Positions 44,159 through 53,905 of a stretch of 64,000 nt of DNA are shown one piece after another; positions within the stretch are counted from its first letter, which is position 1; each line of letters opens with the position of its first letter. A program made the position numbers and the translations under genes. The notes beneath the pieces were generated by a model. The model did no database searches. It saw nothing but the letters and a program-made list of their open reading frames with translations, and had not been told where the DNA came from. The DNA is taken from the NCBI RefSeq assembly GCF_026240945.1, contig NZ_JAPFPY010000015.1, forward strand, positions 1-64,000, written 5' to 3'. This stretch comes from Mycolicibacterium sp. J2 (GTDB taxonomy: Bacteria > Actinomycetota > Actinomycetes > Mycobacteriales > Mycobacteriaceae).

Positions 44159-44946
44159 TCGCGCAGTTGTCGGACCCGCACGTCCGGCCGAACGGCGTGC
44201 TCTACCAGGGGGTGGTGGACTCCAATCGCGGATTGGCCGACGCGATCGAGCACGTGCTGGCGTTGGACATCCGTCCCGACCTGGTGCTCGTCACCGGTGA
44301 CCTGGTGGACGAAGGGCTGCCGGACGAGTACGCGATGGTACGGCATATCCTTGCCGCGCTGACCATTCCGTATTTGGTGATCCCGGGTAATCACGACGAC
44401 CCGACGTGCCTGCGAGCCGCGTTCTCCGATCATCGGTACCTGCCGTTGCGGGGCCCGCTGCACTACTGTGTCGACGACCATCCGGTGCGCATCATCGGCC
44501 TGGATTCCACAGTTCCAGGGGAGCACCACGGCCACCTCGACCAGGCGGGGTTGGACTGGCTGGCAGATACTTTGGCCCAGCAGCCCGATAAACCGACGGT
44601 GGTGATGTTGCACCACCCGCCGTTGGTCAGCGGCATACCGTACATGGACGACTACCGGTACTTCGACGAGTCGGCACTGCGCGGCGTCGTCGCGCGGTTC
44701 GGCAACATCGAGGCGGTGCTGTGCGGGCACGTCCATCGGCCGATGGTGAAACGCTGGGCCAACACGGTGTTGTGCACCAGCCCGAGCACCGCGACCCAGA
44801 TCGACCTCACGTTCGCAGCCACGGCGACTCCGTCCAGTCACGACGGCCCGCGGGGCTACCTGCTGCACCGCTGGACCAAGGGCGACGGCCTGCTCAGTCA
44901 CACCGTGCAGCTCGGCACGTTTGCCGGGCCGTACCCATTCGCGTAG
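44152..44946 (+). CDS. Metallophosphoesterase (CpdA/Icc-like)
   Basis: The 264-residue protein has all five metallophosphoesterase motifs: AQLSDPHV (about 4-11), VTGDLVDEG (about 46-54), PGNHDD (about 79-84), LHHPPLV (about 157-163) and CGHVHRPM (about 193-200). It resembles cAMP phosphodiesterases of the CpdA type. GTG 44152 lies within the end of the racemase gene, so it belongs to the same operon. Why a phosphodiesterase is coupled to a permease and racemase is unclear; a catabolite or signal-turnover role is possible. Confidence 0.9.
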   Translation: MLIAQLSDPHVRPNGVLYQGVVDSNRGLADAIEHVLALDIRPDLVLVTGDLVDEGLPDEYAMVRHILAALTIPYLVIPGNHDDPTCLRAAFSDHRYLPLRGPLHYCVDDHPVRIIGLDSTVPGEHHGHLDQAGLDWLADTLAQQPDKPTVVMLHHPPLVSGIPYMDDYRYFDESALRGVVARFGNIEAVLCGHVHRPMVKRWANTVLCTSPSTATQIDLTFAATATPSSHDGPRGYLLHRWTKGDGLLSHTVQLGTFAGPYPFA

Positions 44947-44953
44947 CGGCGCT

Positions 44954-46162
44954 TCACAGCTGTCGCGACTTGAGTGCCCGTAACGTCGCCAGGTCGGCGC
45001 TGGGCGCCTGTGCCAGCACATCGGCAACGTCGAACGCACCACAGTCCAGTCCGCGCAACACCACCGCGGCCAATGCCTCGGCGGTCGCCGGCTCGTCGAC
45101 CACAGCCCCGCCACGTCGATCCAGGTACGCCTGCAGCCGCGGCGCCGCGGCGGTCAGCGCGGACCGGAAGAAGGTGAACGTCGCCAGCCACCGTGTCACC
45201 AGGTGCCCGGGATGCATATCCCAACCCTGATAGAAGCCGCGCTCCAACGACCGGGTGACCAGCCGGTGATGGCGCCGGATCGCTTGGTGCACTTCGGTTT
45301 CGGTGCCCACCGGGTTCACCTGGGTGGACCCGTCGGCCACCCATACCCCGGTCTGCGCGGCGGCGGCCAGCATGACGGCCTTGGCGTGATCGGCCACCGG
45401 ATGCTCCAGCGACTGATGCTGCGGGGTGATACCGCACGCCGCGCTGTAGTCGTAGGTGCCGTAATGCAGTCCGGTGCAACGACCCTCGGCCAGATGCAGC
45501 GCTCGTGCCAGCGTCGCGGTCCCGTCGGCGCCGAGCACGGCCTGCGGGCTCTCGATCTGCAACTCGAAACGCAACGCCCCGGAGGGTAATCCGTGCGCGT
45601 GCTCCAGCGCCTCGCACACCCACACTGTCGCGGTGACCTGTTCGGCGGCGCGCAGTTTCGGCACGGTGAAGACGAACCCGTCCGGCAGGCCGCCCTCGAG
45701 CACCAGCTCCAGGGTGCGCACCGCGCGCGGCCGGTCGGCCAGCGTCAGCCCCTTGAATCGGATCCCGGATGAACCCAGCCGCAGCGCCCGCAGCGTCTGC
45801 CCGGCGCGGCGCGCATCGGTGTCCTCCACATCGTCGCTGCGGCGGCCGTAGCCGTCCTCGAAATCCAGGCGCAGGTCGGCGATCGGTGCCTCGGCCAGCC
45901 GCCGGCGCACCATGGCGAGGACCTCGCCCGACCCGAGCTCCTCGAATACCGCCTGATGACGGTCCAGCAGTTCCAGCGCGGTTGCGCCCCACACCGCCGG
46001 GGTGTCGGCCGAGGCATCCGAGGCGCTGACGTACACGGTGTGCACCGGCTGCGGTTGCGGACGGTCCCCGGGGTAGTGGGCGGCCAGATCGGCGTCGATA
46101 TCGGCCAGCAGGGCGTCGATGCGGGCGAGCGTCGGTTCGGGAATCGCGTTCACGCCCACCAT
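44954..46162 (-). CDS. Aldolase/citrate-lyase-like protein (DUF6986 type)
   Basis: The 402-residue protein shows a HpcH/HpaI aldolase-like TIM-barrel outline: DLRLDFEDGYG (about 97-107), FTVPKLRAAEQV (about 164-175), LRFELQIESPQAVLG (about 196-210, catalytic Glu) and LHYGTYDYSAACGI (about 232-245). Proteins of this type, annotated DUF6986 or aldolase, occur in actinobacteria. The reaction is not established. It converges on the phosphoesterase gene (7 bases between stops) and is 9 bases downstream of the aminotransferase gene on the same strand, so it may be co-transcribed with it. Confidence 0.75.
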   Translation of the reverse strand: MVGVNAIPEPTLARIDALLADIDADLAAHYPGDRPQPQPVHTVYVSASDASADTPAVWGATALELLDRHQAVFEELGSGEVLAMVRRRLAEAPIADLRLDFEDGYGRRSDDVEDTDARRAGQTLRALRLGSSGIRFKGLTLADRPRAVRTLELVLEGGLPDGFVFTVPKLRAAEQVTATVWVCEALEHAHGLPSGALRFELQIESPQAVLGADGTATLARALHLAEGRCTGLHYGTYDYSAACGITPQHQSLEHPVADHAKAVMLAAAAQTGVWVADGSTQVNPVGTETEVHQAIRRHHRLVTRSLERGFYQGWDMHPGHLVTRWLATFTFFRSALTAAAPRLQAYLDRRGGAVVDEPATAEALAAVVLRGLDCGAFDVADVLAQAPSADLATLRALKSRQL

Positions 46163-46171
46163 CGTTGCGTG

Positions 46172-47344
46172 TCAGCGCGGCCTGAGCACGTCCAATCGCC
46201 GGATCGCCTCGTCCAGCGTGTCGTCGCGTTTACAGAAAGCAAAGCGCACCAGGTGATTCCATCCGTTGGCGGTCTCGGCGCAGAACGCCGACATCGGGAT
46301 GGCCGCCACCCCGGCCTTGTGCGGCAGCTCGGCGCAGAACTCGGTGCTGTCGTGGTAACCGAGCGGCCGCGGATCGGCGCACAGGAAGTAGGTGCCGTGG
46401 CTGTCGTGCACCTCGAAACCGAGCTCGGTCAGCGCGCCGGCCAGCCGGTCCCGTTTGCGGTGCAGGCTGTCGCGCAACGCGTGCACCCAGGCGTCCTCGT
46501 GATCCAAGGCGTAGGCCACCGCGGGCTGGAACGGCGCCCCGCCCACATAGGTGAGGAACTGCTTGGCCGCACGCACTCCGGCGATCAGTTCGGCAGTCCC
46601 ACAAGCCCATCCGATCTTCCAGCCGGTCACGTTGAACATCTTGGCGGCACTGGAGATCGTCACCGTGCGTTCGGCCATCCCCGGGTAGCGCGCCAGCGGC
46701 AGATGCCGGACGTAGTCGGAGTCGGTGTACACCAACGCCTCGTAGACCTCGTCGGTGATCACCAGCAGGTCGGCGTCCACCGCCAGATCGGCGATGGCGC
46801 CGAGTTCGGCATCGCTGAGCACCATCCCGGTCGGGTTGTGCGGCGAGTTGAGGATCAGCGCCCGGGTCTGCGGCCCGATGGCCGCGCGCAGCGCGTCGAG
46901 ATCCAGCGCGAAGCCCCGCCCGTCGGGCACCATCGGCACGACCTTGCGGATGCACCCCGCCATCGCGATGACGGGTGAGTAGGAGTCGTAGAACGGTTCG
47001 AGGACCAGCACCTCGGAGCCGGGTTCCACCAGCCCGATGACGGCTGCGGCGATGGCCTCGGTGGCCCCCACCGTCACCAGCACCTCGGTGTCGGGGTCGT
47101 ACTGCATGCCGTAGTGCCGGGCCCGCTGCCGCGCGATCGCCGCCCGCAGTTCCGGGATCCCGGGGCCGGGTGGGTACTGGTTGACCCCCTCGGCGATGGC
47201 ATCCTGGGCCACCTTCAGCATGCCGGCCGGCCCATCCTCGTCGGGGAAACCCTGGCCCAGGTTCACCGCACCGATCCGAGCCGCCAGCGCGGACATCTCG
47301 GCGAAGATCGTCACCGCATACGGCTGAAGCCGCGACACCGTCAT
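46172..47344 (-). CDS. dapC: PLP-dependent class I/II aminotransferase (DapC/Rv0858c-like)
   Basis: The 390-residue enzyme has the fold-type I hallmarks: NSPHNPTGMVLSDAEL (about 165-180), DEVYEALVY (about 199-207), SSAAKMFNVTGWKIGW (about 230-245, PLP-binding Lys) and the C-terminal Arg region LVRFAFCKRD. The family includes N-succinyldiaminopimelate aminotransferase (lysine and peptidoglycan precursor) and kynurenine or methionine aminotransferases. The dapC name rests on the neighbourhood shared with Rv0858c (SRPBCC genes on one side, fadA-fadB on the other), so substrate specificity is not certain. It is divergent from the Old Yellow Enzyme gene. Confidence 0.85.
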   Translation of the reverse strand: MTVSRLQPYAVTIFAEMSALAARIGAVNLGQGFPDEDGPAGMLKVAQDAIAEGVNQYPPGPGIPELRAAIARQRARHYGMQYDPDTEVLVTVGATEAIAAAVIGLVEPGSEVLVLEPFYDSYSPVIAMAGCIRKVVPMVPDGRGFALDLDALRAAIGPQTRALILNSPHNPTGMVLSDAELGAIADLAVDADLLVITDEVYEALVYTDSDYVRHLPLARYPGMAERTVTISSAAKMFNVTGWKIGWACGTAELIAGVRAAKQFLTYVGGAPFQPAVAYALDHEDAWVHALRDSLHRKRDRLAGALTELGFEVHDSHGTYFLCADPRPLGYHDSTEFCAELPHKAGVAAIPMSAFCAETANGWNHLVRFAFCKRDDTLDEAIRRLDVLRPR

Positions 47345-47423
47345 GGCACCGAGAGTATGTGGGAATGCGCACACGGCGGGAACCGAGTGGAATGAATCGC
47401 CGGGCGGAAGCGCTTACCAGCAC

Positions 47424-48533
47424 ATGGCCTTCACCCTCGCCCCCGACGCTGCCCTCCTGAAGCCGATTCGCGTCGGTGACACCGACGCGCGGAACCGGAT
47501 TTTCATGGCGCCGCTGACCCGGTCCCGGGCGCAGGACGACGGCACGCCCTCGGACCTCGCGGCGCTGTACTACGCCCAGCGTGCCGGCGCCGGCGTCATC
47601 ATCACCGAGGCCACCGCCATCTCCGAGGCCGCCAACGGCGCCTATATGAACACCCCCGGCAACTACACCGACCGGCATCAGGAGAAGTGGGCCGAGATCG
47701 CCGATGCCGTGCACCACGCCGGTGGCCGGATCTTCATGCAGCTGTGGCACGTCGGTCGGATGGGCCACCCGGAGGTCAACGGCGGTATCGAACCCGTCGC
47801 CCCGTCGGCCATCGCCGCCGACATGACCACCCACACCCCGTCGGGCAAGCAGCAGCTCGTGGTGCCGCGCGCGTTGCGCACCGACGAGATCCCCGGCATC
47901 GTCGCCGATTTCCGGGCCGCCGCCCGCCGCGCCGTCGACGCCGGCCTGGACGGGGTGGAGATTCACGGCGCCAATGGCTATCTGCTGCACCAATTCTCGT
48001 CCGATGTCACCAACCAGCGCACCGACGCGTACGGCGGCTCCGCGGAGAACCGGGCCCGGCTGACCGCCGAGGTGGTCGAGGCCGTCGCCGCCGAGATCGG
48101 CGCGGGCCGGGTCGGACTGCGCATCTCGCCGGGGAACACCGCGGGCGATATGCGTGAGAACGACACCGTCGGGGTGTACGAGGCACTGCTGAATCGGATC
48201 GCCCCGCTGGGCATCGCCTACCTCCACGTGCTGATCGACCCGAGCGCGCGCGAGTTCGGTGTGCTGCGTGCCCTGTGGTCGGACAATCTGGTGCTCAACA
48301 CCGGGCGCAACACCGGCACCGATTTCTGCCAGCTGGAGAGCTACGCCGAGTGGGGTGCCGTCAGCGCCGTCGCGGTCGGCCGGGCGTTCCTGGCCAACCC
48401 CGATCTGATCGACCGGCTATTGCTGGGCGCCGAGCTGAACGAGCCGGATGTGGCCACTTTCTACGCCCCGGGTGCCGAAGGTTACATCGACTATCCCACC
48501 CTGGCTGAGCTGGAGGAACCGCGCGCGGTGTGA
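47424..48533 (+). CDS. Old Yellow Enzyme (NADH:flavin oxidoreductase, NemA-like)
   Basis: The 369-residue FMN TIM-barrel has RIFMAPLTRSRA (about 29-40), QLWHVGRMGHPE (about 107-118), the catalytic pair HGANGYLLHQF (about 182-192) and NQRTDAYGGSAENRARL (about 197-213), as well as AVAVGRAFLANPDL near the end (about 319-332). OYE proteins reduce activated C=C bonds of enones, nitro compounds and electrophiles with NAD(P)H. It is not part of the Rv0858c-Rv0859 order as I recall it, so it may be an insertion there. Confidence 0.92.
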   Translation: MAFTLAPDAALLKPIRVGDTDARNRIFMAPLTRSRAQDDGTPSDLAALYYAQRAGAGVIITEATAISEAANGAYMNTPGNYTDRHQEKWAEIADAVHHAGGRIFMQLWHVGRMGHPEVNGGIEPVAPSAIAADMTTHTPSGKQQLVVPRALRTDEIPGIVADFRAAARRAVDAGLDGVEIHGANGYLLHQFSSDVTNQRTDAYGGSAENRARLTAEVVEAVAAEIGAGRVGLRISPGNTAGDMRENDTVGVYEALLNRIAPLGIAYLHVLIDPSAREFGVLRALWSDNLVLNTGRNTGTDFCQLESYAEWGAVSAVAVGRAFLANPDLIDRLLLGAELNEPDVATFYAPGAEGYIDYPTLAELEEPRAV

Positions 48534-48569
48534 CCGTGTAGGGGTGAACGGGCGGCGAGGCAGATGCCC

Positions 48570-48585
48570 AACCAACAGGTTGGTT
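48570..48585. promoter_or_regulatory. Palindrome upstream of fadA, probable TetR-type operator
   Basis: AACCAAC (48570-48576) and GTTGGTT (48579-48585) are perfect arms with a 2-base AG spacer, 80 bases before the fadA ATG. The motif has the size and symmetry of TetR-family fatty-acid regulators. No regulator gene is adjacent. It is not the KstR or KstR2 consensus as I remember them. Confidence 0.65.
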
Positions 48586-48665
48586 TGCGCTTTTGTTAGG
48601 CTTCGCGACCAGTGGACCTGCGTCCTCACCGACGATCCCGTCACCCACCCGAAAGGGAACTACAC

Positions 48666-49877
<1,212 letters not shown>

Positions 49878-49889
49878 GGAGAACCGCAC

Positions 49890-52037
49890 ATGACCGAGAA
49901 CACCATTCACTGGGACAAGGACGCCGACGGCATCGTCACCCTCACCCTGGACGACCCGACGGGTTCGGCCAACGTGATGAACGAGCACTACAAGGAGTCG
50001 ATGCACAACGCCGTCGAACGCCTCTTCGCGGAGCAGGAGGAGATCACCGGTGTGGTGATCGCCAGCGCCAAGAAGACGTTCTTCGCCGGCGGCGATCTCA
50101 AGGCCATGATCAACATCGGCCCGGACAACGCGGCCGACGCGTTCAACGAGGTCGAGTCCATCAAGCGTGATCTGCGCACGCTGGAGACCTTCGGCAAGCC
50201 CGTCGTCGCGGCCATCAACGGCGCGGCGCTGGGCGGCGGCCTGGAGATCGCGCTGGCCACCCACCACCGCATCGCCGCCGACGTCAAGGGTGTGCAGATC
50301 GGCCTGCCCGAGGTCACCCTGGGCCTGCTGCCCGGCGGTGGCGGCGTGACCCGCACCGTGCGCATGTTCGGCATCCAGAAGGCCTTCATGGAGATCCTGA
50401 GCCAGGGCACCCGGTTCACCGCGGCCAAGGCCAAGGAGGTCGGCCTCGTCGACGAGCTGGTCTCCAGCGTCGACGAGCTGATTCCGGCAGCGAAGGCCTG
50501 GATCAAGGCCAACCCCGAGGGCGGCGTACAGCCGTGGGACGTCAAGGGCTACAAGATCCCCGGCGGCACCCCGGCCACCCCGGCGCTGGCGGCCATCCTG
50601 CCGTCGTTCCCGGCGCTGCTCAAGAAGCAGCTCAAGGGCGCACCGATGCCCGCGCCGCGCGCCATCCTGGACGCCGCGGTCGAGGGTGCGCAGGTCGACT
50701 TCGACACCGCGTCGCGCATCGAGAGCCGCTACTTCACCCAACTGGTCACCGGCCAGGTGTCCAAGAACATGATCCAGGCCTTCTTCCTGGACCTGCAGGC
50801 CATCAACGGTGGCGCATCGCGGCCCGAGGGCATCGAGTCGGTGCCGATCAAGAAGATCGGTGTGCTGGGCGCGGGCATGATGGGCGCCGGTATCGCCTAC
50901 GTGTCGGCCAAGGCCGGCTACGACGTGGTGCTCAAGGACGTCACCATCGAAGCCGCCCAGAAGGGCAAGGCGTACTCGGAGGGGCTGGAGGCCAAGGCGC
51001 TCAAGCGTGGCAAGACCACCGAAGAGAAGTCCGCTGCCCTGCTGGCGAAGATCACCCCGACCGCGGACGCGGCGGACCTCAAGGGTGTCGACTTCGTGAT
51101 CGAGGCCGTGTTCGAGAGCCAGGAACTCAAGCACAAGGTGTTCCAGGAGATCGAGGACATCGTCGAGCCCAACGCCATCCTCGGCTCGAACACCTCGACG
51201 CTGCCCATCACCGGCCTGGCCAGTGGGGTGAAGCGGCAAGAGGACTTCATCGGTATCCACTTCTTCTCACCGGTCGACAAGATGCCGCTGGTGGAGATCA
51301 TCCGCGGTGAGAAGACCTCCGACGAGGCGCTGGCCCGGGTGTTCGACTACACGCTGGCCATCAAGAAGACCCCGATCGTCGTCAACGACAGCCGCGGTTT
51401 CTTCACCAGCCGCGTCATCGGCACCTTCGTCAACGAGGCGCTGGCCATGCTGGGTGAGGGTGTCGAGCCCGCCACCATCGAGCAGGCCGGGTCGCAGGCC
51501 GGTTACCCGGCCGCGCCGCTGCAGCTGTCCGACGAGCTCAACCTGGAGCTCATGCACAAGATCGCGGTCGCTTCCCGTAAGGGCGTCGAGGACGAGGGCG
51601 GCACCTACGTGGCGCACCCGGCCGAGGCCGTCGTGGAGAAGATGATCGAGATCGGCCGTCCCTCACGGCTTTCCGGTGCCGGCTTCTACGAGTACGCAGA
51701 CGGCAAGCGGGTCGGCCTGTGGCCGGGCCTGCGCGAGACGTTCAACTCGGGCAGCACCTCGATCCCGCTGCAGGACGCCATCGACCGCATGCTGTTCGCC
51801 GAGGCGCTGGAAACCCAGAAGTGCCTCGACGAGGGCGTGCTCACCTCGACCGCCGACGCGAACATCGGCTCCATCATGGGTATCGGCTTCCCGCCGTACA
51901 CCGGTGGCTCGGCCCAGTTCATCGTCGGGTACGAAGGACCGGGCGGCGTCGGCAAGGAGGCCTTCGTGGCCCGGGCCAAGGAACTGGCCGCCAAGTACGG
52001 CGAGCGCTTCAACCCGCCCGCCTCGCTGCTGAGCTAG
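49890..52037 (+). CDS. fadB: Fatty-oxidation complex alpha subunit (enoyl-CoA hydratase/3-hydroxyacyl-CoA dehydrogenase)
   Basis: The 715-residue bifunctional protein has an N-terminal crotonase domain (about 10-190: ETFGKPVVAAINGAALGGGLEIALATHHRIAA, and GLPEVTLGLLPGGGGVTR) and a dehydrogenase with Rossmann motif IGVLGAGMMGAGIAYVSAKAG (about 326-346) and the catalytic His in FIGIHFFSPVDKMPLVEII. With FadA it forms the trifunctional beta-oxidation complex. It ends shortly before a long hairpin shared with the convergent monooxygenase gene. Confidence 0.95.
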   Translation: MTENTIHWDKDADGIVTLTLDDPTGSANVMNEHYKESMHNAVERLFAEQEEITGVVIASAKKTFFAGGDLKAMINIGPDNAADAFNEVESIKRDLRTLETFGKPVVAAINGAALGGGLEIALATHHRIAADVKGVQIGLPEVTLGLLPGGGGVTRTVRMFGIQKAFMEILSQGTRFTAAKAKEVGLVDELVSSVDELIPAAKAWIKANPEGGVQPWDVKGYKIPGGTPATPALAAILPSFPALLKKQLKGAPMPAPRAILDAAVEGAQVDFDTASRIESRYFTQLVTGQVSKNMIQAFFLDLQAINGGASRPEGIESVPIKKIGVLGAGMMGAGIAYVSAKAGYDVVLKDVTIEAAQKGKAYSEGLEAKALKRGKTTEEKSAALLAKITPTADAADLKGVDFVIEAVFESQELKHKVFQEIEDIVEPNAILGSNTSTLPITGLASGVKRQEDFIGIHFFSPVDKMPLVEIIRGEKTSDEALARVFDYTLAIKKTPIVVNDSRGFFTSRVIGTFVNEALAMLGEGVEPATIEQAGSQAGYPAAPLQLSDELNLELMHKIAVASRKGVEDEGGTYVAHPAEAVVEKMIEIGRPSRLSGAGFYEYADGKRVGLWPGLRETFNSGSTSIPLQDAIDRMLFAEALETQKCLDEGVLTSTADANIGSIMGIGFPPYTGGSAQFIVGYEGPGGVGKEAFVARAKELAAKYGERFNPPASLLS

Positions 52038-52041
52038 CGAA

Positions 52042-52084
52042 TTCGGCGCGCTTACCCGCGGCACACGCGGGTAAGCGCGCCGAA
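52042..52084. terminator. Long perfect hairpin between convergent genes
   Basis: Two perfect 19-bp arms (52042-52060 and 52066-52084) around GCACA fill the whole gap between fadB (ends 52037) and the monooxygenase gene (ends 52086). There is no U-tract on either side, so it would be a U-less bidirectional terminator. The arm core GGCGCGCTTACCCGCG may be a recurrent intergenic element in this genus; I cannot check this here. Confidence 0.75.
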
Positions 52085-52085
52085 A

Positions 52086-53282
52086 TCACTCCTGGGCGGG
52101 AAGCGGCATCGTGTCGTACAGCCGCACGCCCTTGCTGTTGAGCCGAGCCAGCGACTGGGTCAGGCCCAGCGGCAACACCGTGATCAACTGCGCCACACCG
52201 ATCAGCGCCCGCACCCCCAGCCGGGATCCCGGCACCACGGTGCGCGCGTTGACCCGGGCCAGCTTGCGGGCACCCGCCACGGGTGCGGCCATGTTCGCTT
52301 CGTAGGCGGCGAACGCTGCCACGTGATCTCCGCTGGCTTTGGCCAGCGCGTCGGCCAGCATGTAGGCCCCGTACACGGCCAGGCTGGTGCTACCGCCGAC
52401 GGCAGGCCCGGGGCAGTACCCGGCGTCGCCGACCAGGGTGACGCGGCCCCGCGACCACGTCGGCATGTCCAACTGGGTGATGGCGTCGAAGTAGAAGGCC
52501 GGCGTGTGCTCGACCTCGGCCAGCCACGCGTCCACCGCCCAGGAGATACCCGTAAAGGCTTGCCGCAGCTGGTTTTTCTGTGCCACGACGTCTCGATGGT
52601 CGTAGTGGTACCCCGGCGTGTGCACCGTGCGGAAGATGAACACCGCCCGCGCGTCGTCGAGGTGGTCGGCGGTGTAGAGCAGTGCGACCTGACCGGGCGC
52701 GTAGTAACCGGTCATCACGCCGTCTACGGCAAGGGATTTCGGCACCGAGACGACCGCCAGATACCCGCCGAGGAAATGCTCGGTCACCTCCCCGTACGCC
52801 AGTTGCCGTACCCCAGAATGCAATCCATCGGCACCGACGATGATGTCGAAACGCCGCGCCGGGCCGTGCTGGAACTCGACGTGGCCGTCGTCGGTGATGG
52901 CGGTGATCTGATCGCCGAAGAGATATTCGGCGTCCTCGCGACCGGCGGTGTAGAAGATCTCGCTGAGGTCGTCCCGCATGATCTCCACGTGCCGGTCGGA
53001 CATGGCGCCGACCAGCTTGACGTAGTCGACCGATGTCGGCCGCGATGTCCACGGCTGGTGCAGGCTCAGCGTGGTGGTGCCGGTGGCATGTGCCATGACC
53101 TCGGGAAGCACACCCATCCGTTCGGCGATCACCATGGCGGGCCGGAACAGGTCGATGGCGTGGCCGCCGGTCTTCCGCAGTGCGGGAGCGCGTTCCACCA
53201 CGGTGACGTCGATACCCTGGCGGGCCAGCCAGTAGGCGAGCACCGGGCCCGCGATGCTGGCGCCTGAGATGAGAGCCTTCAC
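52086..53282 (-). CDS. FAD-dependent aromatic monooxygenase (PHBH fold)
   Basis: The 398-residue flavoprotein has the FAD motif ALISGASIAGPVLAYWLARQGIDVTVVERAP (about 3-33), the DG motif FDIIVGADGLHSGVR (about 145-159) and VTLVGDAGYCPGPAVGGSTSLAVYGAYMLADAL (about 280-312). This is the class A monooxygenase layout, with NAD(P)H and O2 used to hydroxylate a small aromatic or related compound. It is divergent from a TetR regulator, with two operator-like repeats between them. The substrate is unknown. Confidence 0.9.
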   Translation of the reverse strand: MKALISGASIAGPVLAYWLARQGIDVTVVERAPALRKTGGHAIDLFRPAMVIAERMGVLPEVMAHATGTTTLSLHQPWTSRPTSVDYVKLVGAMSDRHVEIMRDDLSEIFYTAGREDAEYLFGDQITAITDDGHVEFQHGPARRFDIIVGADGLHSGVRQLAYGEVTEHFLGGYLAVVSVPKSLAVDGVMTGYYAPGQVALLYTADHLDDARAVFIFRTVHTPGYHYDHRDVVAQKNQLRQAFTGISWAVDAWLAEVEHTPAFYFDAITQLDMPTWSRGRVTLVGDAGYCPGPAVGGSTSLAVYGAYMLADALAKASGDHVAAFAAYEANMAAPVAGARKLARVNARTVVPGSRLGVRALIGVAQLITVLPLGLTQSLARLNSKGVRLYDTMPLPAQE

Positions 53283-53294
53283 GTCGGCCTCCTT

Positions 53295-53343
53295 ACTTAA
53301 CGGTTGGTAAGTGTACGTCGGAGCAGCTTACCGCCCGTTAAGT
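53295..53343. promoter_or_regulatory. Two inverted operator-like repeats between monooxygenase and tetR
   Basis: ACTTAACGGTTGGTAAGT (53295-53312) and GCTTACCGCCCGTTAAGT (53326-53343) are imperfect palindromes. The second equals the reverse complement of the first at 15 of 18 positions. Both lie in the 77-base gap between divergent starts at 53282 and 53360. A TetR dimer on each would block both promoters. Confidence 0.7.
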
Positions 53344-53359
53344 CAGCTAGGGTGGCTAC

Positions 53360-53905
53360 GTGACGAAGCCTCCGTCGGAAACCCGCCAGCGCATCCAGGA
53401 GGCGGCGCGCGAGCTGTTCGGCCAGAAGGGGGTGCAGCGCACCAGCCTGCAGGACATCGCCGACCGACTGGGGATCACCAAACCGGCGCTGTACTACCAC
53501 TTCCGGTCACGGGAAGACCTGGTACGCAGCATCTTGGCGCCGCTCATCGAGGAGGGTGAGGAGTTCGTGGCCGGGCACGAACGGCTGCGCGGATCGGCGC
53601 GGACCGGGCCGCGTGAACTACTGGAAGGTTACTTCGACTTCCACTACCGGCACCGCGCCGACCTGTTCCTGATCGTCGCCGAGCTGACCACGCTGGCCGA
53701 CCTGGGGTTGATCGACGTGATGCTGGCGTGGCGGGAACGGCTGGGCAAGCTGGTGTTCGGGGCCCGGCCCACGCTGGCGCAGTCGGCGCGCGCAGTCATC
53801 GCCTTCGGTGGCGTGCAGGACTGTTGCCTGCAGTTTCCGGACACGCCCTACGACGCGCTGCGCCGGGCGAGCATCGACGGCGCCATGGCCGCCCTGGGGC
53901 TCTAG
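53360..53905 (+). CDS. TetR-family regulator of the monooxygenase
   Basis: The 181-residue protein has an HTH at about 8-55 (TRQRIQEAARELFGQKGVQRTSLQDIADRLGITKPALYYHFRSREDLV) and a helical ligand domain. GTG 53360 follows the double operator. It is divergent from the FAD monooxygenase, the usual arrangement for local repression, probably relieved by the monooxygenase substrate. Its 3' end overlaps by 4 bases the convergent PPOX gene. Confidence 0.9.
   Translation: MTKPPSETRQRIQEAARELFGQKGVQRTSLQDIADRLGITKPALYYHFRSREDLVRSILAPLIEEGEEFVAGHERLRGSARTGPRELLEGYFDFHYRHRADLFLIVAELTTLADLGLIDVMLAWRERLGKLVFGARPTLAQSARAVIAFGGVQDCCLQFPDTPYDALRRASIDGAMAALGL

Noticed and set aside
46230..48227. 665-codon minus-strand frame
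   Set aside because: Runs antisense through the Old Yellow Enzyme and in a wrong phase through the aminotransferase; both have clear family motifs.
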